DNA of 64,000 nucleotides from Dorea sp. AM10-31 (GTDB lineage: Bacteria > Bacillota > Clostridia > Lachnospirales > Lachnospiraceae): NCBI RefSeq assembly GCF_003435815.1, contig NZ_QTUV01000001.1, positions 1-64,000 on the forward strand. The letters are read 5' to 3'. Below the pieces are notes generated by a model. The model had not been told where the DNA came from. It saw nothing but the letters and a program-made list of their open reading frames with translations, and searched no databases. The translations under genes were made by a program, and so were the position numbers. Numbering within the stretch: position 1 is the stretch's first letter; every line of letters begins with the position of its first letter. Shown here in pieces: positions 16,945 to 26,687 of this stretch.

Positions 16945-18390
16945 CTAAAATTTCTTTCTCCAAGATATTGATGTAAAGAGCATCAGGAATGGAAAGATTT
17001 CCAGACGTCCAATCAACATATCAATACAAAATACCAGTTTTGAAAATGGAGAAAACTGTGCAAAGTTTCCTGCCGGACCAGATACACCAAGTCCCGGGCC
17101 GATATTATTCAAAGTTCCCATTACAGATCCGAGGTTTGTGGCAAAATCAAAATCATCTATAGAAACCAATAATACGGATAACCCGGCAATTCCCGCATAT
17201 GCAACCAGATATACGAATACATTCTGTACAATGTCCGGATTCATCTTCTTGCCATTTATACGGATCAGGTTGACAGATTTCGGATGGACCATCTGTTTCA
17301 GTTCTTTCTTAATACTCTTAACAACAATCAAGAATCTTGAAACTTTGATACCACCGCCTGTGGATGAAGCACACGCACCAATGATCATTAGTATGATGAT
17401 GATCGTCTGTGACATCGTCGGCCATTTCATATAATCGGCCGTCGAGAATCCGGTTGTCGTAATAATGGATGCGACCTGAAATGCCGCATACCGGAATGCC
17501 TTTAACGGATTGCCATATATCGATGTAATATTCCATGTGATCAAGGCAATCGCTGTTGCTATGATCGCCAGATACGTCCGCAGTTCTTCATTTTTCCATA
17601 CCGGTTTGAACTGTCTTAACAACAACAGATAAAACAGGTTAAAATTGATACCGAACAGGATCATAAATACCGTGATCACACCGTCAATATATGCACTGTC
17701 AAGCTGTCCGATACTATTAGCATAGTTCGAAAATCCTCCGGTTCCTGCAGTACTGAATGCATGGATAATACTGTCAAATGGGGACATACCACCAAAAAGC
17801 AGCAATACAATTTCTACTGCTGTCAGTGCAAAATACATTCCATATAAAATTCTCGCTGTTGCCATCGCTTTCGGCACAAGCTTATCTTTCTCTGGTCCCG
17901 GTACTTCCGCACGCATCAAATACATCATATTCTTCTTATCAAGAGAAGTCAGAACCAGTACAAATACAAGCACGCCCATACCACCGATCCAGTGTGTGAA
18001 GCATCTCCAGAAATGCATACAGTGTGACAGCGATTCAATATCATTTAAAATTGTAGAACCTGTTGTCGTAAATCCGGATACTGTCTCAAAAAACGCATCC
18101 AGATAGTTCGGGATATATCCTCCCAGCGTAAACGGAATTGCTCCAAACATCGACCATAAAATCCATGCACTGGCAACGATGATCATACCTTCTTTTGCAT
18201 AAATCTTCGTTTTATTCGGCTTTCTGATTCCGAATATAATATAAATCAATGCCAATATTGTTGCCGGAAATAAAAAGCAGGCTCCGCTTTTTTCTCCATA
18301 TAAAAGTCCGACAAAAGCAGGAAGGAGCAAAAGCACACCTTCTACTCCCATCATTTTTGCCAGAATATATAAAATCATTCTTCTATTCAT
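16945..18390 (-). CDS. trkH: TrkH/KtrB-type potassium uptake channel subunit
   Basis: 481 residues with four M1-P-M2-like units of the TrkH superfamily. Seen: selectivity-filter-type loops TTTGSTI, STAGTGGFS, TTTGFST and NNIGPGLG, plus HWIGGMGVLVF in the first pore region. It carries K+ through the membrane under control of the TrkA ring on the cytoplasmic side. The ATG lies 14 bp after trkA, so the two are co-transcribed. The length is usual for TrkH and longer than KtrB. Confidence 0.93.
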   Translation of the reverse strand: MNRRMILYILAKMMGVEGVLLLLPAFVGLLYGEKSGACFLFPATILALIYIIFGIRKPNKTKIYAKEGMIIVASAWILWSMFGAIPFTLGGYIPNYLDAFFETVSGFTTTGSTILNDIESLSHCMHFWRCFTHWIGGMGVLVFVLVLTSLDKKNMMYLMRAEVPGPEKDKLVPKAMATARILYGMYFALTAVEIVLLLFGGMSPFDSIIHAFSTAGTGGFSNYANSIGQLDSAYIDGVITVFMILFGINFNLFYLLLLRQFKPVWKNEELRTYLAIIATAIALITWNITSIYGNPLKAFRYAAFQVASIITTTGFSTADYMKWPTMSQTIIIILMIIGACASSTGGGIKVSRFLIVVKSIKKELKQMVHPKSVNLIRINGKKMNPDIVQNVFVYLVAYAGIAGLSVLLVSIDDFDFATNLGSVMGTLNNIGPGLGVSGPAGNFAQFSPFSKLVFCIDMLIGRLEIFPFLMLFTSISWRKKF

Positions 18391-18404
18391 ATTTCCACCG
18401 GCTC

Positions 18405-19763
18405 CTATAAAAGTATCTCATTCAGATTGCGGATCACATGATTCTTCGTAACGACAATAACGCTGTCACCAACTTTCATCGTTGTATCACCATTCGGGAT
18501 GATAACCTGGCGATGTCTGCCGATACATGCAATCAGTGTATTTTTCTTTGTTCTTAGCTCTTTCAGTGGGACGGATGTATATTCACATTCCTTTCGAATG
18601 ATAAATTCCTGCGCTTCTACTTTTCCGTTCACAAGACGATACATCGTCTCTACATTGGCATTACTGTAAGAATTCTTACGAGCACGAACATATCGCATGA
18701 TTGCATCCGCCGTTGCACTCTTCGCCGAAATAATACTGTCAATGCCGAGTCCTTCCACCATCTGTGCCCTGGAATCTTCATTTACTTTTGCAATAATCTT
18801 ATTCACGCCCTGCGTCTTTGCGAATAGAGATAAAATAATATTCTCTTCATCAAGACCAGTCAGTGAAACCATCGCATCTGCTTCGGCAATTCCTTCTTCC
18901 AGCAGCAGATCATGATCTGTTGCATCACCATGAATGATCGTTGCCTTTGGAAGTAATTCACAGAGATTCTCACATTTTTTTTCTTTGATCTCAATGATCT
19001 TCACCTGCATTCCTGCCTGCAGAAGCTGATTTGCAAGATAGAAGCATAAATGCCCTCCTCCGCAGATCAGAACATTCTTCACACGAGTACGCTTTCTTCC
19101 TAATGATTTAAAAAATGATTTCAGATCCTGATGTGCGGCCGCGATATGTAACTTGTCTCCTTCTCTTAAGACAAAATCACCATCCGGAATGTAAACCTCT
19201 CCTTTGCGCTTTACTGCACATACCAGTACTTTGATCTGGAATTTCCGGTACAGCTCTGAAAGTGCGATATCCACCAGTGGACTGTTCTCACGTACCGGAT
19301 ATTCAACAAGTTCTACTTTTCCCTTCATAAAAGTCTCAACTTTACTCGTCTCCGGGAACAAAAGCACACGGGCAATCTCATTCGCCGCAGTCAGCTCCGG
19401 ATTAACCGCCATACTCAGATGCAGGTCTTCCTTCAGAAGATCCATCTGTCTGTAGTAAATTGGGTTGCGTACTCTGGCTATCGTATGTTTTGCTCCCAGC
19501 CTTTTTGCCAGAAGACAACTCAGCATATTCATCTCGTCCGTTGATGCGCATGCAATTACCAGATCTGCATGTGGTACGTCCGCCTGTTTCTGAACCTCTG
19601 CATCTGCACCGTTACCGGTAATGCAGAAAATATCAAGCTGGTTCAACGCGGCTTTTAACTTGCCTTCGTTCTGGTCAATCAGCACAATATCGTAATCTTC
19701 TTCCGATAATTGGACTGCCAGCTTATGGCCAACCTTGCCATCACCAATGATTACTATTTTCAT
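18405..19763 (-). CDS. trkA: Trk potassium transporter regulatory subunit
   Basis: 452 residues with two Rossmann RCK-N domains (GDGKVGHKLA near 7-16; CGGGHLCFYLA near 235) and two RCK-C domains (LVEYPVREN..., EFIIRKECEYTSVPL...). It binds NAD(H)/ATP and gates TrkH. The start is the ATG at 19763, preceded by GTGAGGAAAG; the longer frame has no site. It is first in the trkA-trkH-membrane protein-(AEC) run. A weak promoter (TTTTTT-17-TATAAT, -10 at 19831-19826) can be read upstream. Confidence 0.93.
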   Translation of the reverse strand: MKIVIIGDGKVGHKLAVQLSEEDYDIVLIDQNEGKLKAALNQLDIFCITGNGADAEVQKQADVPHADLVIACASTDEMNMLSCLLAKRLGAKHTIARVRNPIYYRQMDLLKEDLHLSMAVNPELTAANEIARVLLFPETSKVETFMKGKVELVEYPVRENSPLVDIALSELYRKFQIKVLVCAVKRKGEVYIPDGDFVLREGDKLHIAAAHQDLKSFFKSLGRKRTRVKNVLICGGGHLCFYLANQLLQAGMQVKIIEIKEKKCENLCELLPKATIIHGDATDHDLLLEEGIAEADAMVSLTGLDEENIILSLFAKTQGVNKIIAKVNEDSRAQMVEGLGIDSIISAKSATADAIMRYVRARKNSYSNANVETMYRLVNGKVEAQEFIIRKECEYTSVPLKELRTKKNTLIACIGRHRQVIIPNGDTTMKVGDSVIVVTKNHVIRNLNEILL

Positions 19764-19842
19764 TTTTCTTTCCTCACATATATTCCTTTGACAAAATTTC
19801 TTTCCTAATATAAATAGCAACCACGATTATAGCACTTTTAAT

Positions 19843-19880
19843 ATAAGAAAAAAAGCCCTTCCCAGAGCTTTTTTTCTTAT
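19843..19880 (-). terminator. Terminator downstream of the EF-G-like gene
   Basis: A 14-bp perfect stem, ATAAGAAAAAAAGC / GCTTTTTTTCTTAT. The T-rich arm can serve as the U-tract in either direction. Confidence 0.75.
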
Positions 19881-19906
19881 TTCATAATCAAATTTTTATC
19901 AAAGAT

Positions 19907-21982
19907 TTATTCTTCTGCTGCTCTCTTTGCAATCTCTGCTTCCTGAATGTCTGAAGGAGCCTGCTCATAACGTGCAAATTCATAAGAATAATTGCCACGT
20001 CCACCGGTCATGGAACGAAGTGTTGTGCAGTATCCAAACATACCTGTCATCGGAACATCAGCGATAATCTCCTGATATCCGCCGCTTAATGGATTCATAC
20101 CAAGCACACGACCTCTTCTCTTATTCAGATCACCCATAATATCTCCGGTATAATCATCCGGAACTGTAACTTTCACAGAAGCGATTGGCTCTAAAAGAAC
20201 CGGCCCGGCTTCCATGAAGCCTTTCTTAAATGCCTGGATCGTTGCTGTCTTGAATGCCATCTCAGAAGAATCTACCGGATGGTAAGATCCATCATACAGA
20301 ACTGCTTTCACACCTACAACCGGATATCCTGCCAGAGGCCCTTTAAGTACAGATTCCTGAAGACCTTTTTCAACTGCCGGGAAGTAGTTCTTCGGAACAG
20401 CTCCGCCCACAACTTCTTCTTCGAATACATAAGGTGTCTCCTGATCTCCGGATGGTTCGAATCTCATCTTGACATGTCCATACTGTCCATGTCCGCCGGA
20501 CTGTTTCTTATACTTCGTATCTACGTCTGATTTCTTCTTAATTGTCTCACGGAATGCCACTTTCGGTGTCTCCAGTGTGATCTCACATTTGTATCTTGCA
20601 GCAAGTTTGCTTGCCGTCACTTCCAGATGCTGGTCACCCATACCATAGATCAGTGTCTGACGGTTCTCACTGTCGTTAACACTCTTAAGTGTCACATCTT
20701 CTGCCATCATCTTCTGCAGCGCCTGGGATACTTTATCCTCATCGCCTTTGTTCTTAACAACATATTTCATATATGTATATGGTTTGGAATATTCTGTTTT
20801 TCCAAACATCAGCGGCGTTGTCTTTGCTGAAAGTGTATCACCGGTCTTTGTATTGGCAAGTTTGGCGATCGCACCGATATCACCCGCAAATAATTCGCTG
20901 ACTTCTACCGGTTTGTTGCCTGACATTGTATAAATCTTGCCAAGTTTGGCTTCTGCTTCGGACTCTGCATTGTAGAGCACATCGTCCCCCTTTAATACAC
21001 CGGAGCATACTTTTACGAAAGAATATTTTCCGATAAACGGATCTACCATAGTTTTGAAGACATATGCGGATTTTGCTTTTGCAAAATCATAATCTGCTTC
21101 ATAGATCTCGTTCGTCTTACGGTTAATGCCGGCGCATTTTCTGCTATCCGGGCTTGGGAAGAATCTTACAATATCTGAAAGGAGGTTTGCAACTCCCTGT
21201 GCCTGGATATTCGATCCCATAGCAACCGGAACGATATCTCCGTCCATAACTTCTGTTCTCATTGCAGAACGAATCTCCTCTACAGAAAACTCTTCTCCTG
21301 CAAAATAACGCTCCATAAACTCATCACTTGTCTCCGCAACTGCTTCTAACAGTTTCTCACGGTAGATCTCCAGGTTTGGTTTACAGTAATCCGGGATCTC
21401 GCACTCTTCTCTCTCTCCGATACCAGTATAACGTCTTCCTGCGTTCTTAATAATATTAACGTAACCAACTAACTTCTCATTCTCACGGATTGGCTGGAAA
21501 TGCGGTGCAATCACTTTACCATACTTATCTGTCAGATCCTGTACTACCTGACGGAAACTTGCATCATCCACGTCCATCTCTGTAACATATACCATACGAG
21601 GCAGATTATATTTGTCACATAATTCCCATGCTTTCTCTGTTCCAACCTCAACACCTGCTTTTCCAGAAACAACGATAACTGCTGCATCTGCTGCACTGAC
21701 TGCTTCTTCTACTTCTCCGACAAAGTCAAAATATCCCGGTGTATCGAGAACATTGATCTTCGCTTTCTCCCATTCGATCGGTACCAGTGATGTGCTGATT
21801 GAGAACTGTCTCTTCTGTTCCTCTTTATCAAAATCACTGATCATATTACCGTCTGCAACTTTTCCCATACGAGTAGTTGCCCCTGATACATAGGCCATGG
21901 CTTCCACAAGACTTGTCTTACCGCTTCCTCCATGTCCTAATAGAACAACATTTCTAATCTCATCCGTCCTGTATACTTTCAT
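19907..21982 (-). CDS. Elongation factor G-like GTPase (EF-G paralogue)
   Basis: 691 residues with the EF-G domain order. G1 is GHGGSGKTSL (16-25), G3 is DTPGYFDFVGE (near 80), followed by domains II-V ending DIMGDLNKRRGRVLGM and the EF-G C-terminal FGYCTTLRSMTGGRGNY. This belongs to the second EF-G-like family (FusA2/EF-G2), whose job is less clear than main EF-G: ribosome recycling or stress. Odd: the G4 motif that should read NKxD is TEMD (residues near 134-137), so guanine recognition is altered. AGGAGG precedes the ATG. It is a single gene with its own promoter. Confidence 0.88.
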   Translation of the reverse strand: MKVYRTDEIRNVVLLGHGGSGKTSLVEAMAYVSGATTRMGKVADGNMISDFDKEEQKRQFSISTSLVPIEWEKAKINVLDTPGYFDFVGEVEEAVSAADAAVIVVSGKAGVEVGTEKAWELCDKYNLPRMVYVTEMDVDDASFRQVVQDLTDKYGKVIAPHFQPIRENEKLVGYVNIIKNAGRRYTGIGEREECEIPDYCKPNLEIYREKLLEAVAETSDEFMERYFAGEEFSVEEIRSAMRTEVMDGDIVPVAMGSNIQAQGVANLLSDIVRFFPSPDSRKCAGINRKTNEIYEADYDFAKAKSAYVFKTMVDPFIGKYSFVKVCSGVLKGDDVLYNAESEAEAKLGKIYTMSGNKPVEVSELFAGDIGAIAKLANTKTGDTLSAKTTPLMFGKTEYSKPYTYMKYVVKNKGDEDKVSQALQKMMAEDVTLKSVNDSENRQTLIYGMGDQHLEVTASKLAARYKCEITLETPKVAFRETIKKKSDVDTKYKKQSGGHGQYGHVKMRFEPSGDQETPYVFEEEVVGGAVPKNYFPAVEKGLQESVLKGPLAGYPVVGVKAVLYDGSYHPVDSSEMAFKTATIQAFKKGFMEAGPVLLEPIASVKVTVPDDYTGDIMGDLNKRRGRVLGMNPLSGGYQEIIADVPMTGMFGYCTTLRSMTGGRGNYSYEFARYEQAPSDIQEAEIAKRAAEE

Positions 21983-22022
21983 ATTAAGCTGCCTCCTTAC
22001 TATAGTAAATTATCATGGGTAT

Positions 22023-22051
22023 ATTGTACTAAATTTTCTGACTAATTACAA
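22023..22051 (-). promoter_or_regulatory. Promoter of the EF-G-like gene
   Basis: Minus strand TTGTAA (22051-22046), 17-base spacer, TACAAT (22028-22023). Confidence 0.65.
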
Positions 22052-22112
22052 CTCTTTTATACATTTTTTACAATTTTCTTTCTTTACTTTTTCGCTTTAA
22101 AGCATCATAGCA

Positions 22113-22141
22113 TTGACAAACACAAAAAAAGAAAATATAAT
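22113..22141 (+). promoter_or_regulatory. Consensus sigma-A promoter of tyrA-aroA
   Basis: TTGACA (22113-22118), exactly 17 bases, TATAAT (22136-22141): a perfect consensus promoter. Confidence 0.88.
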
Positions 22142-22157
22142 AAATTTCAGAAGTTTC

Positions 22158-22191
22158 AAAGCCTGTTTTTTCAATCCAATAACAGGCTTTA
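22158..22191 (+). promoter_or_regulatory. Leader hairpin before tyrA
   Basis: AAAGCCTGTT / AACAGGCTTT, a 10-bp perfect stem in the short 5' leader, ending just before the GGAAGGAG ribosome site. No T-run follows, so it is probably a stability or translation element, not a terminator. Confidence 0.5.
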
Positions 22192-22209
22192 TCTATGGAA
22201 GGAGTTACT

Positions 22210-23307
22210 ATGGACAAACAGAAAATCGGATTCATCGGTCTTGGTCTGATCGGTGGTTCTATTGCGAAAGCGATACGCCAGTATTTCCCGGATTACGAGA
22301 TCGTTGCATTCGACAAAAATAAAGAAGCGCTGGCACTCGCTACACAGGAATCTGTGATCGACGTTGCAGCGACTACGATTGATGATAATTTCTATCACTG
22401 TTCTTACATATTTTTATGTGCACCGGTTTCTTTTAACAGTGCATATCTGAAGCAGCTTACCTGCTATATGCATGAGGACTGTATTCTTACAGATGTTGGA
22501 AGTGTGAAAACAAACATCCACGAAGAGGCAGAAACTCTGGGGCTTGGTAAATATTTTATCGGAGGACATCCTATGGCAGGTTCCGAGAAGAGCGGTTACA
22601 GCAATTCCAAAGCAATGCTCATTGAAAATGCTTACTATGTGCTGACACCATCTGTAGAAGTTTCCGATGAAAAGATAGCGCGCTATGAATCATTTGTCAC
22701 TGCACTGAAGGCACTGCCGGTAATTCTGGACTATAAAAAACACGACTACGTAACCGGTACGATCAGTCATCTGCCGCACATTATTGCAGCAAGTCTTGTC
22801 AACTTTGTAAAAGATACCGATACGAAAGACGAGCTGATGAAGCATCTTGCCGCCGGAGGATTCAAAGATATCACAAGAATCGCCTCTTCCTCTCCGACAA
22901 TGTGGCAGAATATCTGCACACAGAACAAGGAGAATATCAGCCAGATCCTTGGCTCCTATATTGAAACACTTACAAAAGCAAAAGAACTGGTAGACGCCGG
23001 AGACGAACAAGGTGTTTACAATCTTTTTGATTCTTCCCGTACTTACCGGAACTCGATCAGTGAAACATCGGCAGGTCCGATCAAGAAAAATTTTGCCGTT
23101 TACTGTGACATCATTGATGAAGCAGGTGGAATCGCAGCAATTGCAACTATCCTTGCTTCCAATAATCTCAGTATTAAAAATATCGGCATTGTACACAACA
23201 GAGAATTTGAAGAGGGGGTTCTGCGTATAGAGTTCTACGATGCGGCTTCACAGGAAAAAGCCGGCGCACTCTTGCAGAAATTCAGGTATATTGTTTATGA
23301 GCGTTAA
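22210..23307 (+). CDS. tyrA: Prephenate dehydrogenase with C-terminal ACT domain
   Basis: 365 residues. It converts prephenate to 4-hydroxyphenylpyruvate with NAD(P)+ for tyrosine synthesis. Seen: GFIGLGLIGGSIAKA near 7-21 (dinucleotide site), GGHPMAGSEKSG near 120-131, SHLPHIIAASL near 194, and a C-terminal ACT domain (EAGGIAAIATILASNNLSIKNIGI) for feedback by tyrosine. The start is the ATG at 22210 with GGAG five bases away; the upstream ATG at 22195 lies inside the ribosome site. It overlaps aroA by 11 bases, so the two are translationally coupled. Confidence 0.95.
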   Translation: MDKQKIGFIGLGLIGGSIAKAIRQYFPDYEIVAFDKNKEALALATQESVIDVAATTIDDNFYHCSYIFLCAPVSFNSAYLKQLTCYMHEDCILTDVGSVKTNIHEEAETLGLGKYFIGGHPMAGSEKSGYSNSKAMLIENAYYVLTPSVEVSDEKIARYESFVTALKALPVILDYKKHDYVTGTISHLPHIIAASLVNFVKDTDTKDELMKHLAAGGFKDITRIASSSPTMWQNICTQNKENISQILGSYIETLTKAKELVDAGDEQGVYNLFDSSRTYRNSISETSAGPIKKNFAVYCDIIDEAGGIAAIATILASNNLSIKNIGIVHNREFEEGVLRIEFYDAASQEKAGALLQKFRYIVYER

Positions 23308-24616
23308 AGAAATCTATCCAGTAAAAGGTTTAAGAGGCGAAGTTACGATTCCGGGCGACAAATCGATCTCCCATCGTTCCATCATGTTAGGAGCAATCTC
23401 TCTTGGCACAACAGAGATCACACATTTTCTGAAGGGAGCCGACTGTCTGTCAACCATCGACTGTTTCCGGAAGATGGGCATTGAAATAGAAGAAACACCA
23501 CAGAGTATCCTTGTCCACGGCAAAGGACTTCACGGTCTGTCTGCACCTGCCGACATTCTGAACGTCGGAAACAGCGGTACAACAACCCGGTTGATGTCCG
23601 GTATTCTTGCCGGACAAAATTTTGCTTCTGTTATGTCCGGTGATGATTCTTTAAATTCCAGACCAATGGGAAGAATTATGACTCCGTTAAATCTGATGGG
23701 GGCAAATGTTACGAGTATAGGCGGAAATAACTGTGCTCCGCTTCGCATCACACCGGGGAAGATTCACGCAATCTCCTATACATCACCGGTTGCCTCTGCG
23801 CAGGTAAAATCCGCAGTTCTTCTTGCCGGGCTTTACGGTGACGGTACTACTTCGGTGACAGAACCGGCGCTTTCCCGAAACCATACAGAACTGATGTTAC
23901 AAAGTTTCGGCGCTGAAGTCGCTTCTACTATGCACCCGGACGGAAGTGCAACTGCCAACGTAGAACCATGTGAACAGCTTTACGGACAGAAGATCTGTGT
24001 GCCGGGTGACATTTCTTCCGCTGCATATTTTATCGCTGCAGGGCTTCTCGTTCCAGACAGTGAACTGCTTGTAAAGAATGTCGGCACGAATCTTACCCGC
24101 GCCGGATTTTTAGAAGTCTGCAAAGGCATGGGCGCTGATATCACACTGTTAAACCAGACTTACGAGGGCGGCGAAGGCCGTGCTGATGTGCTTGTCCGCA
24201 CCAGCCATTTGAAAGGCACTACTATTGAAGGAAATCTGATTCCGACGCTGATCGATGAGATTCCGATTCTTGCAGTTATGGCATCACAGGCGGAAGGCCC
24301 AACCATCATCAAAGATGCTGCTGAATTGAAAGTAAAAGAAACGAACCGTATCGATACTGTTACAGAAGGTCTCCGTGCGATGGGCGCCACTATTACTCCG
24401 ACGGAAGACGGCATGATCATTCAGGGTTCCAGCCCGCAAAGCGGTGGACAGCTATTAAAAGGCGCTAAGATTAACAGTTATCTTGATCACCGGATTGCCA
24501 TGTCATTTGCAGTTGCTGGGTTAATCGCAGACGGTACAACACAGATTCTGGACAGCCAGTGCGTGGATGTGTCTTATCCTGACTTCTTCCAGTCGCTGGA
24601 AAACTGTATGGAATAA
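23297..24616 (+). CDS. aroA: 3-phosphoshikimate 1-carboxyvinyltransferase (EPSP synthase)
   Basis: 439 residues, shikimate pathway step before chorismate. Seen: GDKSISHRSIM near 19-29, LNVGNSGTTTRLM with the PEP-binding NSGT, DDSLNSRPMGRI, PVASAQVKSAVLLAG, LIDEIPILAVMA with the catalytic Asp, KVKETNRI and YLDHRIAMSFAVAG. The start is the ATG at 23297 inside the end of tyrA; no strong ribosome site is visible, which fits coupling. The motif set at the N-terminus has Ser where class I has Ala (NSGTTTR), nearer the class II type. Confidence 0.95.
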   Translation: MSVKEIYPVKGLRGEVTIPGDKSISHRSIMLGAISLGTTEITHFLKGADCLSTIDCFRKMGIEIEETPQSILVHGKGLHGLSAPADILNVGNSGTTTRLMSGILAGQNFASVMSGDDSLNSRPMGRIMTPLNLMGANVTSIGGNNCAPLRITPGKIHAISYTSPVASAQVKSAVLLAGLYGDGTTSVTEPALSRNHTELMLQSFGAEVASTMHPDGSATANVEPCEQLYGQKICVPGDISSAAYFIAAGLLVPDSELLVKNVGTNLTRAGFLEVCKGMGADITLLNQTYEGGEGRADVLVRTSHLKGTTIEGNLIPTLIDEIPILAVMASQAEGPTIIKDAAELKVKETNRIDTVTEGLRAMGATITPTEDGMIIQGSSPQSGGQLLKGAKINSYLDHRIAMSFAVAGLIADGTTQILDSQCVDVSYPDFFQSLENCME

Positions 24617-24683
24617 AAAAGAATATGCCACCGGCAGCTTCTTATCCATTATATCTTGCAGCAAAATGCTATAAAAGCACTAT

Positions 24684-24713
24684 AAGCACAGCCATCATGA
24701 CTGTGCTTTTTTT
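24684..24713 (+). terminator. Terminator of tyrA-aroA
   Basis: AGCACAG / CTGTGCT stem followed by TTTTTTT. Confidence 0.85.
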
Positions 24714-24782
24714 GATGCATATACATTGTTACAAAAGCGTCCGATCTCGCTTATGATTTGAATATTTATACAACCCTTTGTA

Positions 24783-24801
24783 TGAATTTCATTGAATTTC
24801 A
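24783..24801 (+). promoter_or_regulatory. Tandem TGAATTTCA sites over the iorA promoter
   Basis: TGAATTTCA occurs twice, at 24783-24791 and 24793-24801, one helical turn apart; each is close to palindromic (TGAA-T-TTCA). They overlap the -35 element at 24792-24797, so a repressor site is likely. The regulator is unknown. Confidence 0.45.
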
Positions 24802-24820
24802 CTTCAAAACAGACTATACT
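24792..24820 (+). promoter_or_regulatory. Promoter of iorA-iorB-ligase
   Basis: TTGAAT (24792-24797), 17-base spacer, TATACT (24815-24820), 44 bases before the iorA ATG. Confidence 0.7.
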
Positions 24821-24863
24821 TATTTTTAATTATTACTATTTTTAACGAACTTGAGGTGAGATC

Positions 24864-26687
24864 ATGCATAAAGAATTTTTAATGGGAAATGCAGCGATTG
24901 CACTTGGTGCTGTTGCTTCCGGTGTCAATGTTGTTGCCGGATATCCCGGAACTCCATCCACGGAAGTTCTTGAAACAATTGCCAAACACCGTCCGGATGA
25001 TGTCTATGTCGAATGGTCGGTTAATGAAAAAGCAGCAATGGAGCTAGCCGCAGGCGCCTCCTACAGTGGCGCAAGAACACTCGTCACAATGAAACAGGTT
25101 GGTTTAAACGTTGCTTCCGATCCTCTGATGAGTCTGGAATACATCGGAGTTAAGGGCGGTATGGTAATTCTTGTCGCCGACGATCCAGGACCGATTTCCT
25201 CGCAGACAGAGCAGGATACCAGACATTTCGCAGCATTTTCCAAGCTACCTTGTTTTGATCCGTCTTCTGCACAGGAAGCATATGAGATGATTCAGGAAGC
25301 GTATGAATACTCTGAAAAATATAACACTCCTGTATTTTTGCGCCCGACTACCCGCGTCTGTCACGGCTATGCTTCTGTATCTGTCAAAGATCCGGAAGAA
25401 TATACTGTACATACGCCGGAAGGCTTTGTCAAAGACTCAAAGCGTTGGGTTATTTTCCCACGGCTTTCTTACCAGAACCATCAGAAAATAGAAGCCAGAA
25501 ATGTTGAATTAGCAGATATATTTTCTTCCTATGAGAAAAATAAAATCTATCCTGCCTGTGACACTTTTGCAGACAGCAGGAAAGGAATCGTATCCGGCGG
25601 TATCAGTTTTACTTATGCGATGGAAACACTGATTGAAACCGGTATGGTCCGCCATTTGAAGATTTCGACTCCGCATCCTTTTCCGGAAAAGCTGGCAGCC
25701 CAGTTCTTAGACGGACTCGACGAAGTACTCTGTCTGGAAGAATTAGATCCTGTCATTGAGCGGGAGCTTACTTATATTTGTGGAAAATATCACCTTCCGG
25801 TAAAAATTCTCGGAAAACTGACACACAATACTGCCAACGCCGGAGAAAATACAAGAGACAGCGTAGATACCTATATCCGCACATTTCTTGATCTTCCGGT
25901 AAAGGAACAGCAAAAACTTACAGATGTCCCTCCACTTCCGGTACGTCCGCCGGTTCTGTGTGCAGGATGTCCGCACCGTGCTTCTTTCTACGCAGTAAAA
26001 AAAGCAATGCAGGGTCGCAAGACTATTTTCTGTGGTGATATTGGCTGTTATACACTCGGCAATGCCAGGCCACTTGATATGGTAGATACCTGCCTCTGCA
26101 TGGGTGCAGGTCTGAATATCGCACAGGGTGTGGAAAAAATTGAACCGGATACTGCCTGCTTTGCATTTGTCGGAGATTCTACGTTTTTCGCTTCTGCGAT
26201 CACCGGAGTTGTCAATGCGGTCTATAATCAGGCGAATATGACACTTGTTGTTCTGGATAATTCAACCACTGCCATGACCGGACACCAGCCGCATCCCGGT
26301 ACCGGCCGCACTGTTATGGGCGAAATCGTCCAGAAAATCAATATCGAACAGGTTCTTCGCGGTATCGGCGTGCAGGATGTAGAAACAGTAAATCCACTGG
26401 ATCACGAGGCGGCTGTCTCCTGCGTAAAAGAGCTCGCAGATAAGCCGGGTGTAAAAGCGATCATTTTCAAATCGCCATGCATTGCTGTCACAAAACCGGG
26501 CACCCCGATGCATGTAGATATTTCCTCCTGCATCCATTGCAAGAAATGCATCCGGGAATTGGGATGTCCTGCAATCATTACAGAAGACGGAAATGTTTCC
26601 ATTGATTCATCTATGTGCACCGGCTGTGGACTTTGCAGTCAAATCTGTCCGGTTCATGCGATCAAAGGAGGTAAACAGCATGATTAA
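24864..26687 (+). CDS. iorA: Indolepyruvate:ferredoxin oxidoreductase alpha subunit (locus A)
   Basis: 607 residues. With IorB it interconverts arylpyruvate plus CoA and aryl-acetyl-CoA plus CO2, using ferredoxin and thiamine diphosphate. Domains: pyrimidine-type domain at the N-terminus (AGYPGTPSTEVLE, VEWSVNEKAAMELA), a central domain II, TPP-binding (CAGCPHRASFYAVKKA, DIGCYTLG, FVGDSTFF, LDNSTTAMTGHQ) and a C-terminal two-cluster ferredoxin domain (CIHCKKC...CP near 555-566, CTGCGLCSQICP near 585-596). GAGGTGAGA precedes the ATG. First gene of a three-gene operon. Confidence 0.95.
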   Translation: MHKEFLMGNAAIALGAVASGVNVVAGYPGTPSTEVLETIAKHRPDDVYVEWSVNEKAAMELAAGASYSGARTLVTMKQVGLNVASDPLMSLEYIGVKGGMVILVADDPGPISSQTEQDTRHFAAFSKLPCFDPSSAQEAYEMIQEAYEYSEKYNTPVFLRPTTRVCHGYASVSVKDPEEYTVHTPEGFVKDSKRWVIFPRLSYQNHQKIEARNVELADIFSSYEKNKIYPACDTFADSRKGIVSGGISFTYAMETLIETGMVRHLKISTPHPFPEKLAAQFLDGLDEVLCLEELDPVIERELTYICGKYHLPVKILGKLTHNTANAGENTRDSVDTYIRTFLDLPVKEQQKLTDVPPLPVRPPVLCAGCPHRASFYAVKKAMQGRKTIFCGDIGCYTLGNARPLDMVDTCLCMGAGLNIAQGVEKIEPDTACFAFVGDSTFFASAITGVVNAVYNQANMTLVVLDNSTTAMTGHQPHPGTGRTVMGEIVQKINIEQVLRGIGVQDVETVNPLDHEAAVSCVKELADKPGVKAIIFKSPCIAVTKPGTPMHVDISSCIHCKKCIRELGCPAIITEDGNVSIDSSMCTGCGLCSQICPVHAIKGGKQHD

